This document shows, in pieces, positions 52,824 to 61,398 of a DNA stretch of 64,000 nucleotides. Within the stretch, counting starts at the first letter, position 1. Each line of letters begins with the position of its first letter. The stretch comes from Bacillota bacterium (GTDB taxonomy: Bacteria > Bacillota > Clostridia > Oscillospirales > Acutalibacteraceae), in assembly GCA_023458755.1 (NCBI GenBank), contig JAEWYE010000058.1:1-64000 (forward strand), given 5' to 3'. The notes below the pieces were generated by a model. That model searched no databases and was not told the DNA's origin. It saw only the letters and a program-made list of their open reading frames with translations. The translations under genes were made by a program, and so were the position numbers.

Positions 52824-54134
52824 ATGAATAGTATAACGGAGCCGCAAAAGCAGATTCCGGTAGCCGCTGAAGTGGACGTTTTGGTTGTCGGTGCCGGACC
52901 CGCAGGCTTTTCCGCCGCAGTATGCGCCGCGCGCGAGGGCGCGAAAACAATGCTGATTGAACAGACCGGTGATGTAGGCGGTGTTGCCACCACCGGGCTG
53001 ATGAGCCACTGGACGGGGAATACGCAGGGCGGTTTTTACGAAGAAATTTTGGATCGCTCCGCGGAGGCGGGGGGCGACTGGGATACAGCCGAATTTAACG
53101 GGGGCTTGCGTCAGGTTATTAACCCGGAGCGGCTGAAAACAATCATGCTTCAAATGTTGGACGAGGCCGGAGTAAAATTGTGCCTGTATACGTTCTCCAG
53201 TGAAGCAATTGTGGAAAATGACCGAATAAAAGGTGTCATCGTTCAAAGTAAGGCAGGCCGTCAGGCAATCCTTGCGAAAGTAATCATTGATGCCACCGGT
53301 GACGGCGATATTGCCGCCAGCGCGGGAGTTCCGTATCAAAAGGGCAGAGAAACCGACGGCAAAATGCAGCCGATGAGCCTTATGTTCAAGGTAGCCGGTG
53401 TCGATGTGGAGCGCGGTGTTTTTCCGGGCGGGTTTGAGGAAACTTTCCAAATCCCAAAGGGAGATATTCAAACACTTGGGCGTGAACATATTCCTTCACC
53501 TGCCGGTCATGTGCTGCTGTATAAAACTACACTGCCCGGTGTTGTTACCTGCAATATGACCAACTGCATTGATGTGGACGGCACCAATCCGGACGACCTT
53601 ACCCATGCAACCTGTGTGTGCAGAAACCAGATCGATCCGATTGTAGCGTTTCTGCGCGAATATGTGCCGGGATTTGAAAACTGCTACCTGATCAGCTCCG
53701 CTTCTGTTATTGGTGTGCGGGAAACACGCCATTTTAAAGGGGAAGCCTGTATTACGGAGCAAGATATCCGTGACGCCCGTGTTTTTGAGGATTGGGCGGT
53801 AACACGTGTAAGCTTTAATTTTGATATACATAATCTTACCGGAAACGGATTGGATGAAACCGGCGAGCAAAAGCACTTTAAGCAGAAAAAGGGCTATACC
53901 ATTCCTTACGGGTGCCTGGTGCCGGTGAAAATCGACGGTCTGCTGCTGGCGGGAAGAGATATTTCCGGAACACATATGGCACACTCAAATTTCCGCGTAA
54001 TGCCGATTTGTGCCAATATGGGTCAGGCAGCCGGAATTGCGGCCGCAATGTGTGTAAAACAGAATATTCAGCCGCGCGTACTGAATGTAAAACGACTTCA
54101 AAACAGATTAATGGAGCAGGGTGTAAAGCCCTGA
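52824..54134 (+). CDS. FAD-dependent oxidoreductase (FAD_oxidored family) 1
   Basis: 436 residues. FAD-binding VVGAGPAGFSAA (GAGPAG 23-28) and the second motif DATGDGDIAASAGVP, as in the pfam12831 group that often sits in carbohydrate operons. A conserved tail AGRDISGTHMAHSNFRVMPICANMGQAAG closes the FAD site. The reaction is not known. Placed between an oligosaccharide importer and a beta-galactosidase, it probably oxidises an imported glycoside or its product. Confidence 0.85.
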   Translation: MNSITEPQKQIPVAAEVDVLVVGAGPAGFSAAVCAAREGAKTMLIEQTGDVGGVATTGLMSHWTGNTQGGFYEEILDRSAEAGGDWDTAEFNGGLRQVINPERLKTIMLQMLDEAGVKLCLYTFSSEAIVENDRIKGVIVQSKAGRQAILAKVIIDATGDGDIAASAGVPYQKGRETDGKMQPMSLMFKVAGVDVERGVFPGGFEETFQIPKGDIQTLGREHIPSPAGHVLLYKTTLPGVVTCNMTNCIDVDGTNPDDLTHATCVCRNQIDPIVAFLREYVPGFENCYLISSASVIGVRETRHFKGEACITEQDIRDARVFEDWAVTRVSFNFDIHNLTGNGLDETGEQKHFKQKKGYTIPYGCLVPVKIDGLLLAGRDISGTHMAHSNFRVMPICANMGQAAGIAAAMCVKQNIQPRVLNVKRLQNRLMEQGVKP

Positions 54135-54141
54135 GAGAAAA

Positions 54142-55908
54142 ATGATGAATACTGTAATTTCTGAAAATTATGACTTTATCGTGGTCGGAGGCGGTATGTC
54201 CGGGCTTTGTGCAGCCATTGCGGCTGCGCGCGGCGGGGCAAAAACCGCTCTTGTGCACGACCGGCCTGTATTGGGCGGAAATGCCAGTTCCGAAATGCGC
54301 ATGCATATCTGCGGAGCGGATTATCACATGTCGCGTCCCAATGCCCGCGAAACGGGAATTTTAGAAGAAATTCTTCTGGAACACAAGCACCGCAACCCAA
54401 ACAACAGTTATCCGATTTTTGATTCTGTTTTATGGGAAAAGGCTCGTTTTCAGGAGAATCTTTCTTTGTATCTGAATACCAGAATGCTGGATGTAGAAGT
54501 GCGGGACGGAAGAATTGTTTCGGTTACGGCGGAACAGCTGACAACGGAAAAGCGATTCTGCCTGAGTGCACCCTTGTTTGCCGATGCGACCGGAGACGGT
54601 GTTTTGGGTGCCAAAAGCGGCGCGGAATATCGGATTGGCCGGGAAGGAAAAGCGGAGTACGGAGAGCAGTATGCCCCGGATGAGCCAGATTGCTGCACCA
54701 TGGGAAATTCCCTTATGTTCCATGCTCATGACACAGGCCATTCCGTTCCGTTTGTAAAACCGTTTTGGGCGAATACCTATACGGAAGAACAGTTGAAACG
54801 GCGCGATCATGCACAGGTCACCTCCGGTTACTGGTGGATTGAACTTGGCGGCGGACAATATGAAATCATTCAGGATGGCGAAATTATCCGGGATGAACTG
54901 CTAAAAGCGGTATTCGGTGTATGGGATCATATCAAAAACGGCGGTGAACACCATGCGGAAAATCTGGAACTGGATTGGGTCGGATTTCTGCCGGGAAAAC
55001 GTGAAAGCCGACGTTTAATGGGGCCTTATGTGCTGAAAGAACAGGACTGTCTGGAAGGCCGGCGTTTTGAAGACGCCGTAGCTTATGGCGGATGGCCGAT
55101 GGATGTTCATACAGTTGAAGGCTTTTTAACGCAAAACGAAGATCCGACGGTATGGCTTTCGTTGGATGATGTATATACGATTCCATACCGCTCTTTATTC
55201 TCCATCAATATCAGCAATCTGTTTTTAGCAGGCCGCGCAATCAGCTGTACGCATATGGCGTTCGCGTCTTCCCGCGTTATGGCTACCTGTGCCGTAGTGG
55301 GGCAGGCGGTAGGTACTGCGGCTGCTTTGGCTGTCAAGAAAAAAACGGAACCATCCGGTATTTTGGAAGATATTCGCGAGCTTCAGCAAGTTCTTTTGCG
55401 TGACGACTGCTACATTCCCGGTGTTGTCAATACAGATTCCCATGACCATGCGCGCGAAGCAGAAGTTACGGCCTCATCTTATGAACAAGACTGTCCGCCG
55501 GAAAATGTCATGAACGGCGTAGCCAGAACGGTAGGCGAACAAACCAATTGCTGGCAGGCACCGGTAAAGGAAGAGCCTTGGCTGCGGCTGCGCTTTTTAA
55601 GCCCGGCTATCCTGCATGAAGTCTGCCTTACGTTTGATTCCAATTTAAGCAGAGAAATCACGATTTCCATTTCCGACGAGGTGCTGGCCCGTCAGGTACC
55701 GGGTACCTCTCCCGAATTGGTACGGGATTACACGCTTCAGGGCTTTTACAACGGAGAAATGGTGTTTGAAAAAAATGTGTGCGGGAATTATCAGCGCCAT
55801 TGTGTGATTCCGTTGGAAGTTCCGGTGCTGTGCGACGAAATCCTTCTTACCGTGAAGGCGACCAACGGCGCGGACATTGCCAAAGTCTATGAGGTTCGTG
55901 TATACTAA
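54142..55908 (+). CDS. FAD-dependent oxidoreductase (FAD_oxidored family) 2 with C-terminal beta-sandwich
   Basis: 588 residues. GGGMSG (16-21), NASSEMRMHICG, DATGDGVLGAKSGAEY and the tail AGRAISCTHMAFASSRVMATCAVVGQAVG parallel the preceding gene, so the two are paralogous. An extra C-terminal domain (about 440-588) resembles discoidin/galactose-binding modules. Starts 7 bp after gene 1. Two such enzymes in tandem may form a complex or act on successive oxidation steps. Confidence 0.83.
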   Translation: MMNTVISENYDFIVVGGGMSGLCAAIAAARGGAKTALVHDRPVLGGNASSEMRMHICGADYHMSRPNARETGILEEILLEHKHRNPNNSYPIFDSVLWEKARFQENLSLYLNTRMLDVEVRDGRIVSVTAEQLTTEKRFCLSAPLFADATGDGVLGAKSGAEYRIGREGKAEYGEQYAPDEPDCCTMGNSLMFHAHDTGHSVPFVKPFWANTYTEEQLKRRDHAQVTSGYWWIELGGGQYEIIQDGEIIRDELLKAVFGVWDHIKNGGEHHAENLELDWVGFLPGKRESRRLMGPYVLKEQDCLEGRRFEDAVAYGGWPMDVHTVEGFLTQNEDPTVWLSLDDVYTIPYRSLFSINISNLFLAGRAISCTHMAFASSRVMATCAVVGQAVGTAAALAVKKKTEPSGILEDIRELQQVLLRDDCYIPGVVNTDSHDHAREAEVTASSYEQDCPPENVMNGVARTVGEQTNCWQAPVKEEPWLRLRFLSPAILHEVCLTFDSNLSREITISISDEVLARQVPGTSPELVRDYTLQGFYNGEMVFEKNVCGNYQRHCVIPLEVPVLCDEILLTVKATNGADIAKVYEVRVY

Positions 55909-55974
55909 TCCTAAGAATATGCGAATTAAATCAGTGCACCTGCCGATGCTGAGTTTGTATAAGGGGGATTTTGA

Positions 55975-58900
55975 ATGAGGCTGCCCAATTATTATGAAGA
56001 TCCTTCCGTGGTTCATGTCGGTACCATGGAAAACAGAGCGTATTATATTCCGTTTGCGGCGGAAGAAACCGCTTTACGAGGTGACCGAACCCAGTCGGAA
56101 CGGGTTCTGCTTTTAAGCGGGGAATGGAAATTCCGCTACTATGCAGGAATCTATGATGTGGAAGAGGATTTTTTTGCTCCGGAATTTTCTGCTGATTCGT
56201 TCGACACCATCTCTGTGCCGAGCTGCTGGCAGATGCTGGGGTACGATCATCATCAGTATACCAATGTGCGGTACCCCTTCCCTTATGATCCCCCCTATGT
56301 TCCTACGGAAAATCCCTGCGGTGCATATGTTCGGACATTTGTTGTGACGCCGGAGCAATGTGCAGGAAAAAGCTTTTTAAATTTTGAAGGAGTCGATTCC
56401 TGCTATTATGTCTGGCTGAACGGCAAACGTGTAGGGTACAGTCAGGTGTCCCATTCCACCAGTGAGTTTGATATTTCCGATTTTGTAAAGCCCGGTGAAA
56501 ACACGATCGCCGTTCTGGTACTCAAATGGTGTGACGGAAGCTATTTGGAAGATCAGGACAAACTGCGTATGTCCGGAATATTCCGGGATGTTTACATTCT
56601 ATTTCGTCCAAACTCCCATATCAGGGATTACTTTGTGCGAACCACGCCGGACGCTTCCTACCAAAATGCCGAGATAACGGTCAATTTGGAATGGTATGGT
56701 ACCCCAACGGAAGGAACATGTACATTACTCTCCCCCTCCGGTGAAGTCCTTGGCGTACAGGATAACCTCGACGGTAAAGTCAGCTTTTCGGTCAAAGATG
56801 CTTTGCTTTGGAATGCGGAAACGCCGAATCTTTACCGGCTTGCCATGAAAACTTCGGATGAAGTGATTGTTCAAAATGTGGGAATTAAGCAGATTCAAGT
56901 TAGAAACAGGATTTTGTATTTGAACGGCGAAAAAATTAAGCTGAAAGGCGTAAACCGACACGACAGCGACCCGTTTACAGGCTATACCATTTCAAAAGAA
57001 CAGCTATGTGCGGATTTGGCATTGATGAAACAGCACAATATCAACGCAATCCGGACAAGCCATTATCCCAATTCGCCGTGGGCAACCCAACTGTATGACC
57101 GGTATGGCTTTTATGTGATTTCAGAATCGGATATTGAGACGCACGGTACGATTACCGTTTACGGCGGCGGTCATGAGAATGATTACGAAAAGATGACCTG
57201 TAAGGACCGCACATTCGGGACGCTTTGCCATGATCCGCGTTTTGAAACCGCGTTTCTGGACCGAGTACAAAAGAATGTGACGCGGGATAAAAACTGTGCC
57301 AGTGTTTTCATGTGGTCGCTGGGCAATGAATCTGGTTACGGTCCCAACATGGAAAAGGCTGCCGCGTGGATTAAATCGTATGACCCGGAGCGGCTGGTTC
57401 ATTATGAAAGCAGCGTTTATGAAATGGAAGGTTACCACAACGACCTTTCTAACATTGATGTTTACAGCAGAATGTACGCGCCTGTGGAGGCAATTGAAAA
57501 ATACTTTGCGGAAGGCCTAAATAAACCCTTTCTGCAGTGTGAGTTCTCACATGCTATGGGAAACGGCCCGGGTGATCTGGAAAATTATTATCAAAAAATT
57601 TATCAGTATGACCAATTTGCGGGCGGCTTTGTTTGGGAATGGTGCGACCATGCCGTTTGGGCCGGTACCACAAAAGAAGGCAAAAATAAATTCTATTACG
57701 GAGGAGACTTCGGAGAATTTCCGCATGACGGCAATTTTTGTGTCGATGGTTTGGTATATCCCGACAGGCGTGCGCACAGCGGACTGAAAGAATTGAAAAA
57801 TGTTGCAAGACCGGCACGTGCTTCGGCGGTGAATCTCGAAAAAGGCCTTGTAAGCATTGTCAACACATTGGATTTTACCAATCTGTCCGACTGCTTGTAT
57901 GCTGAATACCAAATTACCTGCAACGGAGAAGTAATTGCACAAGGCACGGTTCCGGATTTAGATATCCCGCCCAAAACGGAAAAGACAGTATGTTTGCGGT
58001 ACGAAATGCCGCAAGCGGGCAATTGCTATCTGACTATTTTTTACAAGCAGAAGCAGGATTCGGATTTTGTCAAAGCAGGTTATGAATTAGGCTTTGATCA
58101 ACTGACCCTTTGTGAATCCCCGCTTTTGCCATGTGCGGGTGAAAAGCAAAAGCTTACCGTTACCGACAGCGAGAGAGAAATCATCGTGGCAGGGGAAACA
58201 TTCCATTATGTATTCAATAAGTTAACGGGCACCTTTGACAGCTTGGTAAAAGACAATAAAAACATCCTGAACCAACCAATGGAATATAACCTTTGGCGCG
58301 CGCCCACCGACAATGACATGTATATCCGAAAAGAGTGGGAAGAAGCGGGTTATAACCGAACCGTTATCCGGGTGTACGATGTCACGGCTGTCCAGAATGA
58401 GAAAGCGGCTGTTATCTTGGCGGATTTGGCAGTTTCGGCAATATCGGTTCAAAGAATTCTGACGGTAAAATCCGAGTGGACCGTTCACAGCGACGGCAGA
58501 ATATCGGTACATTTGATTGCGGACAAAACTCCAAATCTTCCGTTTTTACCTCGGTTTGGTTTACGGCTGTTTCTTCCTAAGTCGTTCGGCAAGGTTGAAT
58601 ATTTCGGATACGGGCCAAATGAAAGTTATATCGATAAGCACAGAAGCTCTTACATTGGTAAATTTACTTGTGACATTGCCGACATGTACGAGGATTATAT
58701 TAAGCCGCAGGAAAATTTCAGCCATTACGGATGCAGCTATGCAGAAATTTATGATACGCAGGGGCACAGCCTAAAAGCGTTCGGGAACGGCTTTAGTTTT
58801 CATGCTTCGGAATACACGCAGGAAGAATTGACATCAAAAGCCCATAACTTTGAGCTGGAGAAATGCGGTTCTGCTGTTTTGTGTCTGGATTATAAGATGT

Positions 58901-59019
58901 CCGGAGTCGGTTCCAATAGCTGCGGCCCTGCGCTGGGGCAGGCATATCGCTTCGACGAGGAGCATTTCGAATATACAATGGATCTCGTGATTGGAAAGCA
59001 TTCGCGTCTGCATTCATAA
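55975..59019 (+). CDS. lacZ: glycoside hydrolase family 2 beta-galactosidase
   Basis: 1014 residues, LacZ length and order: jelly-roll domain (about 40-210), immunoglobulin-like domain, TIM barrel (about 320-610), second Ig-like domain, and a C-terminal beta-galactosidase small-chain domain (about 720-1005). Acid/base Glu452 (WSLGNESG) and nucleophile Glu523 (LQCEFSHAMGNGPG). No signal peptide, so it acts inside the cell on an imported galactoside. GalT encoded at 18770 could process the galactose. Confidence 0.95.
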   Translation: MRLPNYYEDPSVVHVGTMENRAYYIPFAAEETALRGDRTQSERVLLLSGEWKFRYYAGIYDVEEDFFAPEFSADSFDTISVPSCWQMLGYDHHQYTNVRYPFPYDPPYVPTENPCGAYVRTFVVTPEQCAGKSFLNFEGVDSCYYVWLNGKRVGYSQVSHSTSEFDISDFVKPGENTIAVLVLKWCDGSYLEDQDKLRMSGIFRDVYILFRPNSHIRDYFVRTTPDASYQNAEITVNLEWYGTPTEGTCTLLSPSGEVLGVQDNLDGKVSFSVKDALLWNAETPNLYRLAMKTSDEVIVQNVGIKQIQVRNRILYLNGEKIKLKGVNRHDSDPFTGYTISKEQLCADLALMKQHNINAIRTSHYPNSPWATQLYDRYGFYVISESDIETHGTITVYGGGHENDYEKMTCKDRTFGTLCHDPRFETAFLDRVQKNVTRDKNCASVFMWSLGNESGYGPNMEKAAAWIKSYDPERLVHYESSVYEMEGYHNDLSNIDVYSRMYAPVEAIEKYFAEGLNKPFLQCEFSHAMGNGPGDLENYYQKIYQYDQFAGGFVWEWCDHAVWAGTTKEGKNKFYYGGDFGEFPHDGNFCVDGLVYPDRRAHSGLKELKNVARPARASAVNLEKGLVSIVNTLDFTNLSDCLYAEYQITCNGEVIAQGTVPDLDIPPKTEKTVCLRYEMPQAGNCYLTIFYKQKQDSDFVKAGYELGFDQLTLCESPLLPCAGEKQKLTVTDSEREIIVAGETFHYVFNKLTGTFDSLVKDNKNILNQPMEYNLWRAPTDNDMYIRKEWEEAGYNRTVIRVYDVTAVQNEKAAVILADLAVSAISVQRILTVKSEWTVHSDGRISVHLIADKTPNLPFLPRFGLRLFLPKSFGKVEYFGYGPNESYIDKHRSSYIGKFTCDIADMYEDYIKPQENFSHYGCSYAEIYDTQGHSLKAFGNGFSFHASEYTQEELTSKAHNFELEKCGSAVLCLDYKMSGVGSNSCGPALGQAYRFDEEHFEYTMDLVIGKHSRLHS

Positions 59020-59083
59020 TTTTTGCAATTTATAATATTGGTTTATCCATCAGTTGTTCGATTGAAAGAACTATACTGAATCA

Positions 59084-59131
59084 GAAAGGCGTAAGGTATA
59101 GCTTTATATCTTTACGCCTTTCTCTGTTTTG
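59084..59131 (+). terminator. terminator of the lacZ operon
   Basis: 11-bp stem GAAAGGCGTAA / TTACGCCTTTC followed by TCTGTTTTGTTT. Confidence 0.7.
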
Positions 59132-59185
59132 TTTCCAAATCAAATCTGGGGGAAGATTTGGATAAGCATTGAAAGGGGATTGTAT

Positions 59186-60865
59186 ATGTTTAGAAATATG
59201 AGAATCGGTAAAAAATTAATTCTGACTTTTGTTTTCGTGACCGTACTGTCCAGCTGTGCGGGTGTGGTCGGTCTGATTCAGATGCGGAATTTAGACACAA
59301 ATTATGCGTATGCTTTAAACCATTATGGATTTGCACAGGCGGATATCGGACTTTTCCATGCGGAATTTAACAACAGCCGTACCATTATCCGGGATATTAT
59401 ATTTGAAACCGATACAGACACAGTGAATACATATTCCAATGAACTTACACAAATTAATGGTAAGGTCGATAGCTGCTTTTCCAATATGAAAAAGAATATG
59501 GCCAGCCAAAATGAAATTCGTTTGTATAATACGATAAAGGATACCTTATCTCAATATCGTGCAATCAGCGACCAAATTGTAATACTTGCGAAGCAAAACA
59601 AAAAGACCGAAGCACAGACATTTTTAAAAGAGCAGGGCGACCCTCTTTCCGACAAGATTTCCGCTTCCATTGATTCTTTGATTCAAGAAAATACATCAAA
59701 TGGAAAGAAAGTGTCCGGCGATCTTGCCACGCAAGTGAACCTCTCCTATTTTACCATGATTGCGATTCTTGTTATTGCTTTGGCTCTTTCGTTCTTCATC
59801 GCTTTCACAATTGCGCGCGGAATCAGCAAGCCAATTCACGAAATGGAGACTGCTGCCCAGCGTATGGCACGGGGTGATTTGAATGTGGAAATTCAGGTGA
59901 ATTCCAAGGACGAAATAGGAACTCTTGGTGCAGCCATGGCAAAATCTATGGCATCCATACGGTCATACATAGCGGACATTACAAAAACTCTTGGTGAAAT
60001 AAAACAGGGGAACCTAACAGCTGTTTCCCAATTGGATTATGTCGGCGATTATGCGGAATTAAAGGCTTCGTGCGACGGCATTCTGGAATCGTTAACGGAT
60101 ACGCTGGGGAATATTAATCAAGCGGCGGAACAGGTGGCAAGCGCTTCCGAGCAAGTATCCAACAGTTCACAAATGCTGGCACAGGGCGCGTCGGAGCAGG
60201 CAAGCTCCGTGGAAGAGCTTGCTGCGGCGGTCTCGGAAATATCCAACCACGTTCAGGAAAATACGGAACATGCAGAAGAAGCCAGAGCGAACGCAAACCG
60301 TGTTTGCGCGGATATTGAAATCAGCAACCGGTATATGGATGAAATGGTTGATTCGATGCAACAGATTCACAATTCATCCGGGGAGATCGGTAAAATCATT
60401 CAAACGATTGAGGATATCGCGTTTCAAACCAATATACTTGCCTTGAATGCGGCGGTCGAAGCAGCCAGAGCAGGAGCGGCTGGAAAAGGCTTTGCCGTTG
60501 TGGCAGATGAGGTAAGAAATCTGGCGGGGAAAAGCGCCAATGCCGCGAAGGAAACGACTGCCTTAATTCAAAGCTCCATGCAGCAAGTGGAAAAGGGTAC
60601 AAAAACAGCGGATGCAACCGCAAAATCTCTGCTCCAAGTAATCGGGAGTGCACAGACCGTTTCGAATAATGTAGAGCACATCGCGCAGGCATCCCAAAAA
60701 CAGGCAAGTGCAGTCAGCCAGATAACAACAGGTGTTGATCAGATTTCAAGTGTAGTACAAACAAACTCTGCAACGGCAGAGGAAAGCGCTGCCGCAAGTG
60801 AGGAGTTTTCCGGTCAGGCGCAGTCGTTAAAAGAATTGGTACAGAAATTCAAATTAAAAAACTGA
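59186..60865 (+). CDS. methyl-accepting chemotaxis protein
   Basis: 559 residues from the ATG at 59186 behind AAAGGGGAT; a longer frame from 59129 overlaps the SD. Two membrane helices (about 12-32 and 190-212) flank a four-helix-bundle sensor domain; then HAMP and the signalling domain with the hairpin tip DIAFQTNILALNAAVEAARA. No C-terminal pentapeptide tether. Located directly after the galactoside locus, it may sense the same sugars, but its own transcription is likely. Confidence 0.93.
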   Translation: MFRNMRIGKKLILTFVFVTVLSSCAGVVGLIQMRNLDTNYAYALNHYGFAQADIGLFHAEFNNSRTIIRDIIFETDTDTVNTYSNELTQINGKVDSCFSNMKKNMASQNEIRLYNTIKDTLSQYRAISDQIVILAKQNKKTEAQTFLKEQGDPLSDKISASIDSLIQENTSNGKKVSGDLATQVNLSYFTMIAILVIALALSFFIAFTIARGISKPIHEMETAAQRMARGDLNVEIQVNSKDEIGTLGAAMAKSMASIRSYIADITKTLGEIKQGNLTAVSQLDYVGDYAELKASCDGILESLTDTLGNINQAAEQVASASEQVSNSSQMLAQGASEQASSVEELAAAVSEISNHVQENTEHAEEARANANRVCADIEISNRYMDEMVDSMQQIHNSSGEIGKIIQTIEDIAFQTNILALNAAVEAARAGAAGKGFAVVADEVRNLAGKSANAAKETTALIQSSMQQVEKGTKTADATAKSLLQVIGSAQTVSNNVEHIAQASQKQASAVSQITTGVDQISSVVQTNSATAEESAAASEEFSGQAQSLKELVQKFKLKN

Positions 60866-60891
60866 ACAGATTCAGCATTCAAGAAAAGTGA

Positions 60892-60929
60892 CCTCCAGTC
60901 ATAGGAAAGAGCTATGGCTGGAGGTTTTC
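60892..60929 (+). terminator. terminator of chemotaxis receptor gene
   Basis: 13-bp stem CCTCCAGTCATAG / CTATGGCTGGAGG followed by TTTTCG. Confidence 0.75.
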
Positions 60930-60945
60930 GATGTTATCGAAATAA

Positions 60946-61046
60946 TAGTCAGTTCATTTGAAAACAAAACCAATTTCCAAGCGTAAAATCCATATATCAA
61001 AGATTTTACGCTTGCTTCTTGGATGTTTTTTAAGGTTAACGGACTA
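60946..61046. repeat. 101-bp imperfect palindrome, copy 3
   Basis: TAGTCAGTT / AACGGACTA ends (one mismatch), inner arm AAGCGTAAAATC / GATTTTACGCTT perfect over 12 bp. Same length and order as copies at 13773 and 35596; closest to copy 1 in the centre. Confidence 0.87.
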
Positions 61047-61238
61047 AAACAACATGCCGAAAGGAAAGACTTTTTGGATATTGGCAGACGTACGAATATT
61101 ATAGAATGAATATTAACACATAATTCTTATTAGTGATTATAAAATGGTCAATCTGCGCTAAAGTTGTAACATATCACAATAAAATATGCAGAACAATATG
61201 AAATCTATATAAAACACAAACTATTTTTGGGAAATCTA
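61047..61238. other. intergenic sequence upstream of second sugar operon
   Basis: About 190 bp, AT-rich, between the third repeat copy and the operon promoter. I see no gene and no clear structure. Confidence 0.5.
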
Positions 61239-61267
61239 TTGCAAAGCACAGAACGGTGTGCTACTAT
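61239..61267 (+). promoter_or_regulatory. promoter of second sugar ABC operon
   Basis: TTGCAA (61239-61244), 17 bp, TACTAT (61262-61267). The cre-like site lies just downstream of the predicted start. Confidence 0.5.
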
Positions 61268-61279
61268 ATAGGCAGTTGA

Positions 61280-61294
61280 TTGAAAACGTTACCG
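61280..61294. promoter_or_regulatory. cre-like CcpA/LacI-family operator
   Basis: TTGAAAACGTTACCG matches WTGNAANCGNWWNCA except at the last base. Placed downstream of the promoter where bound CcpA would block transcription. Confidence 0.55.
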
Positions 61295-61329
61295 ATAAGG
61301 TTACCGATAAGGATTCCGATAACGATTCC
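61288..61329 (+). repeat. 12-bp tandem repeat, 3.5 units
   Basis: Two identical GTTACCGATAAG units (61288-61299, 61300-61311), then GATTCCGATAAC (61312-61323) and a half unit GATTCC. It overlaps the cre-like site. Confidence 0.85.
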
Positions 61330-61398
61330 ATATTTCGACCAAAGGTAGCGTGTTTCATGCAAAACAAATTAACTAGTTGAAAGGGAGAAGAAAACAGT

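Noticed and set aside
61288..61329. Tandem repeats as a CRISPR-like array
   Set aside because: Units are 12 bp with no spacers.
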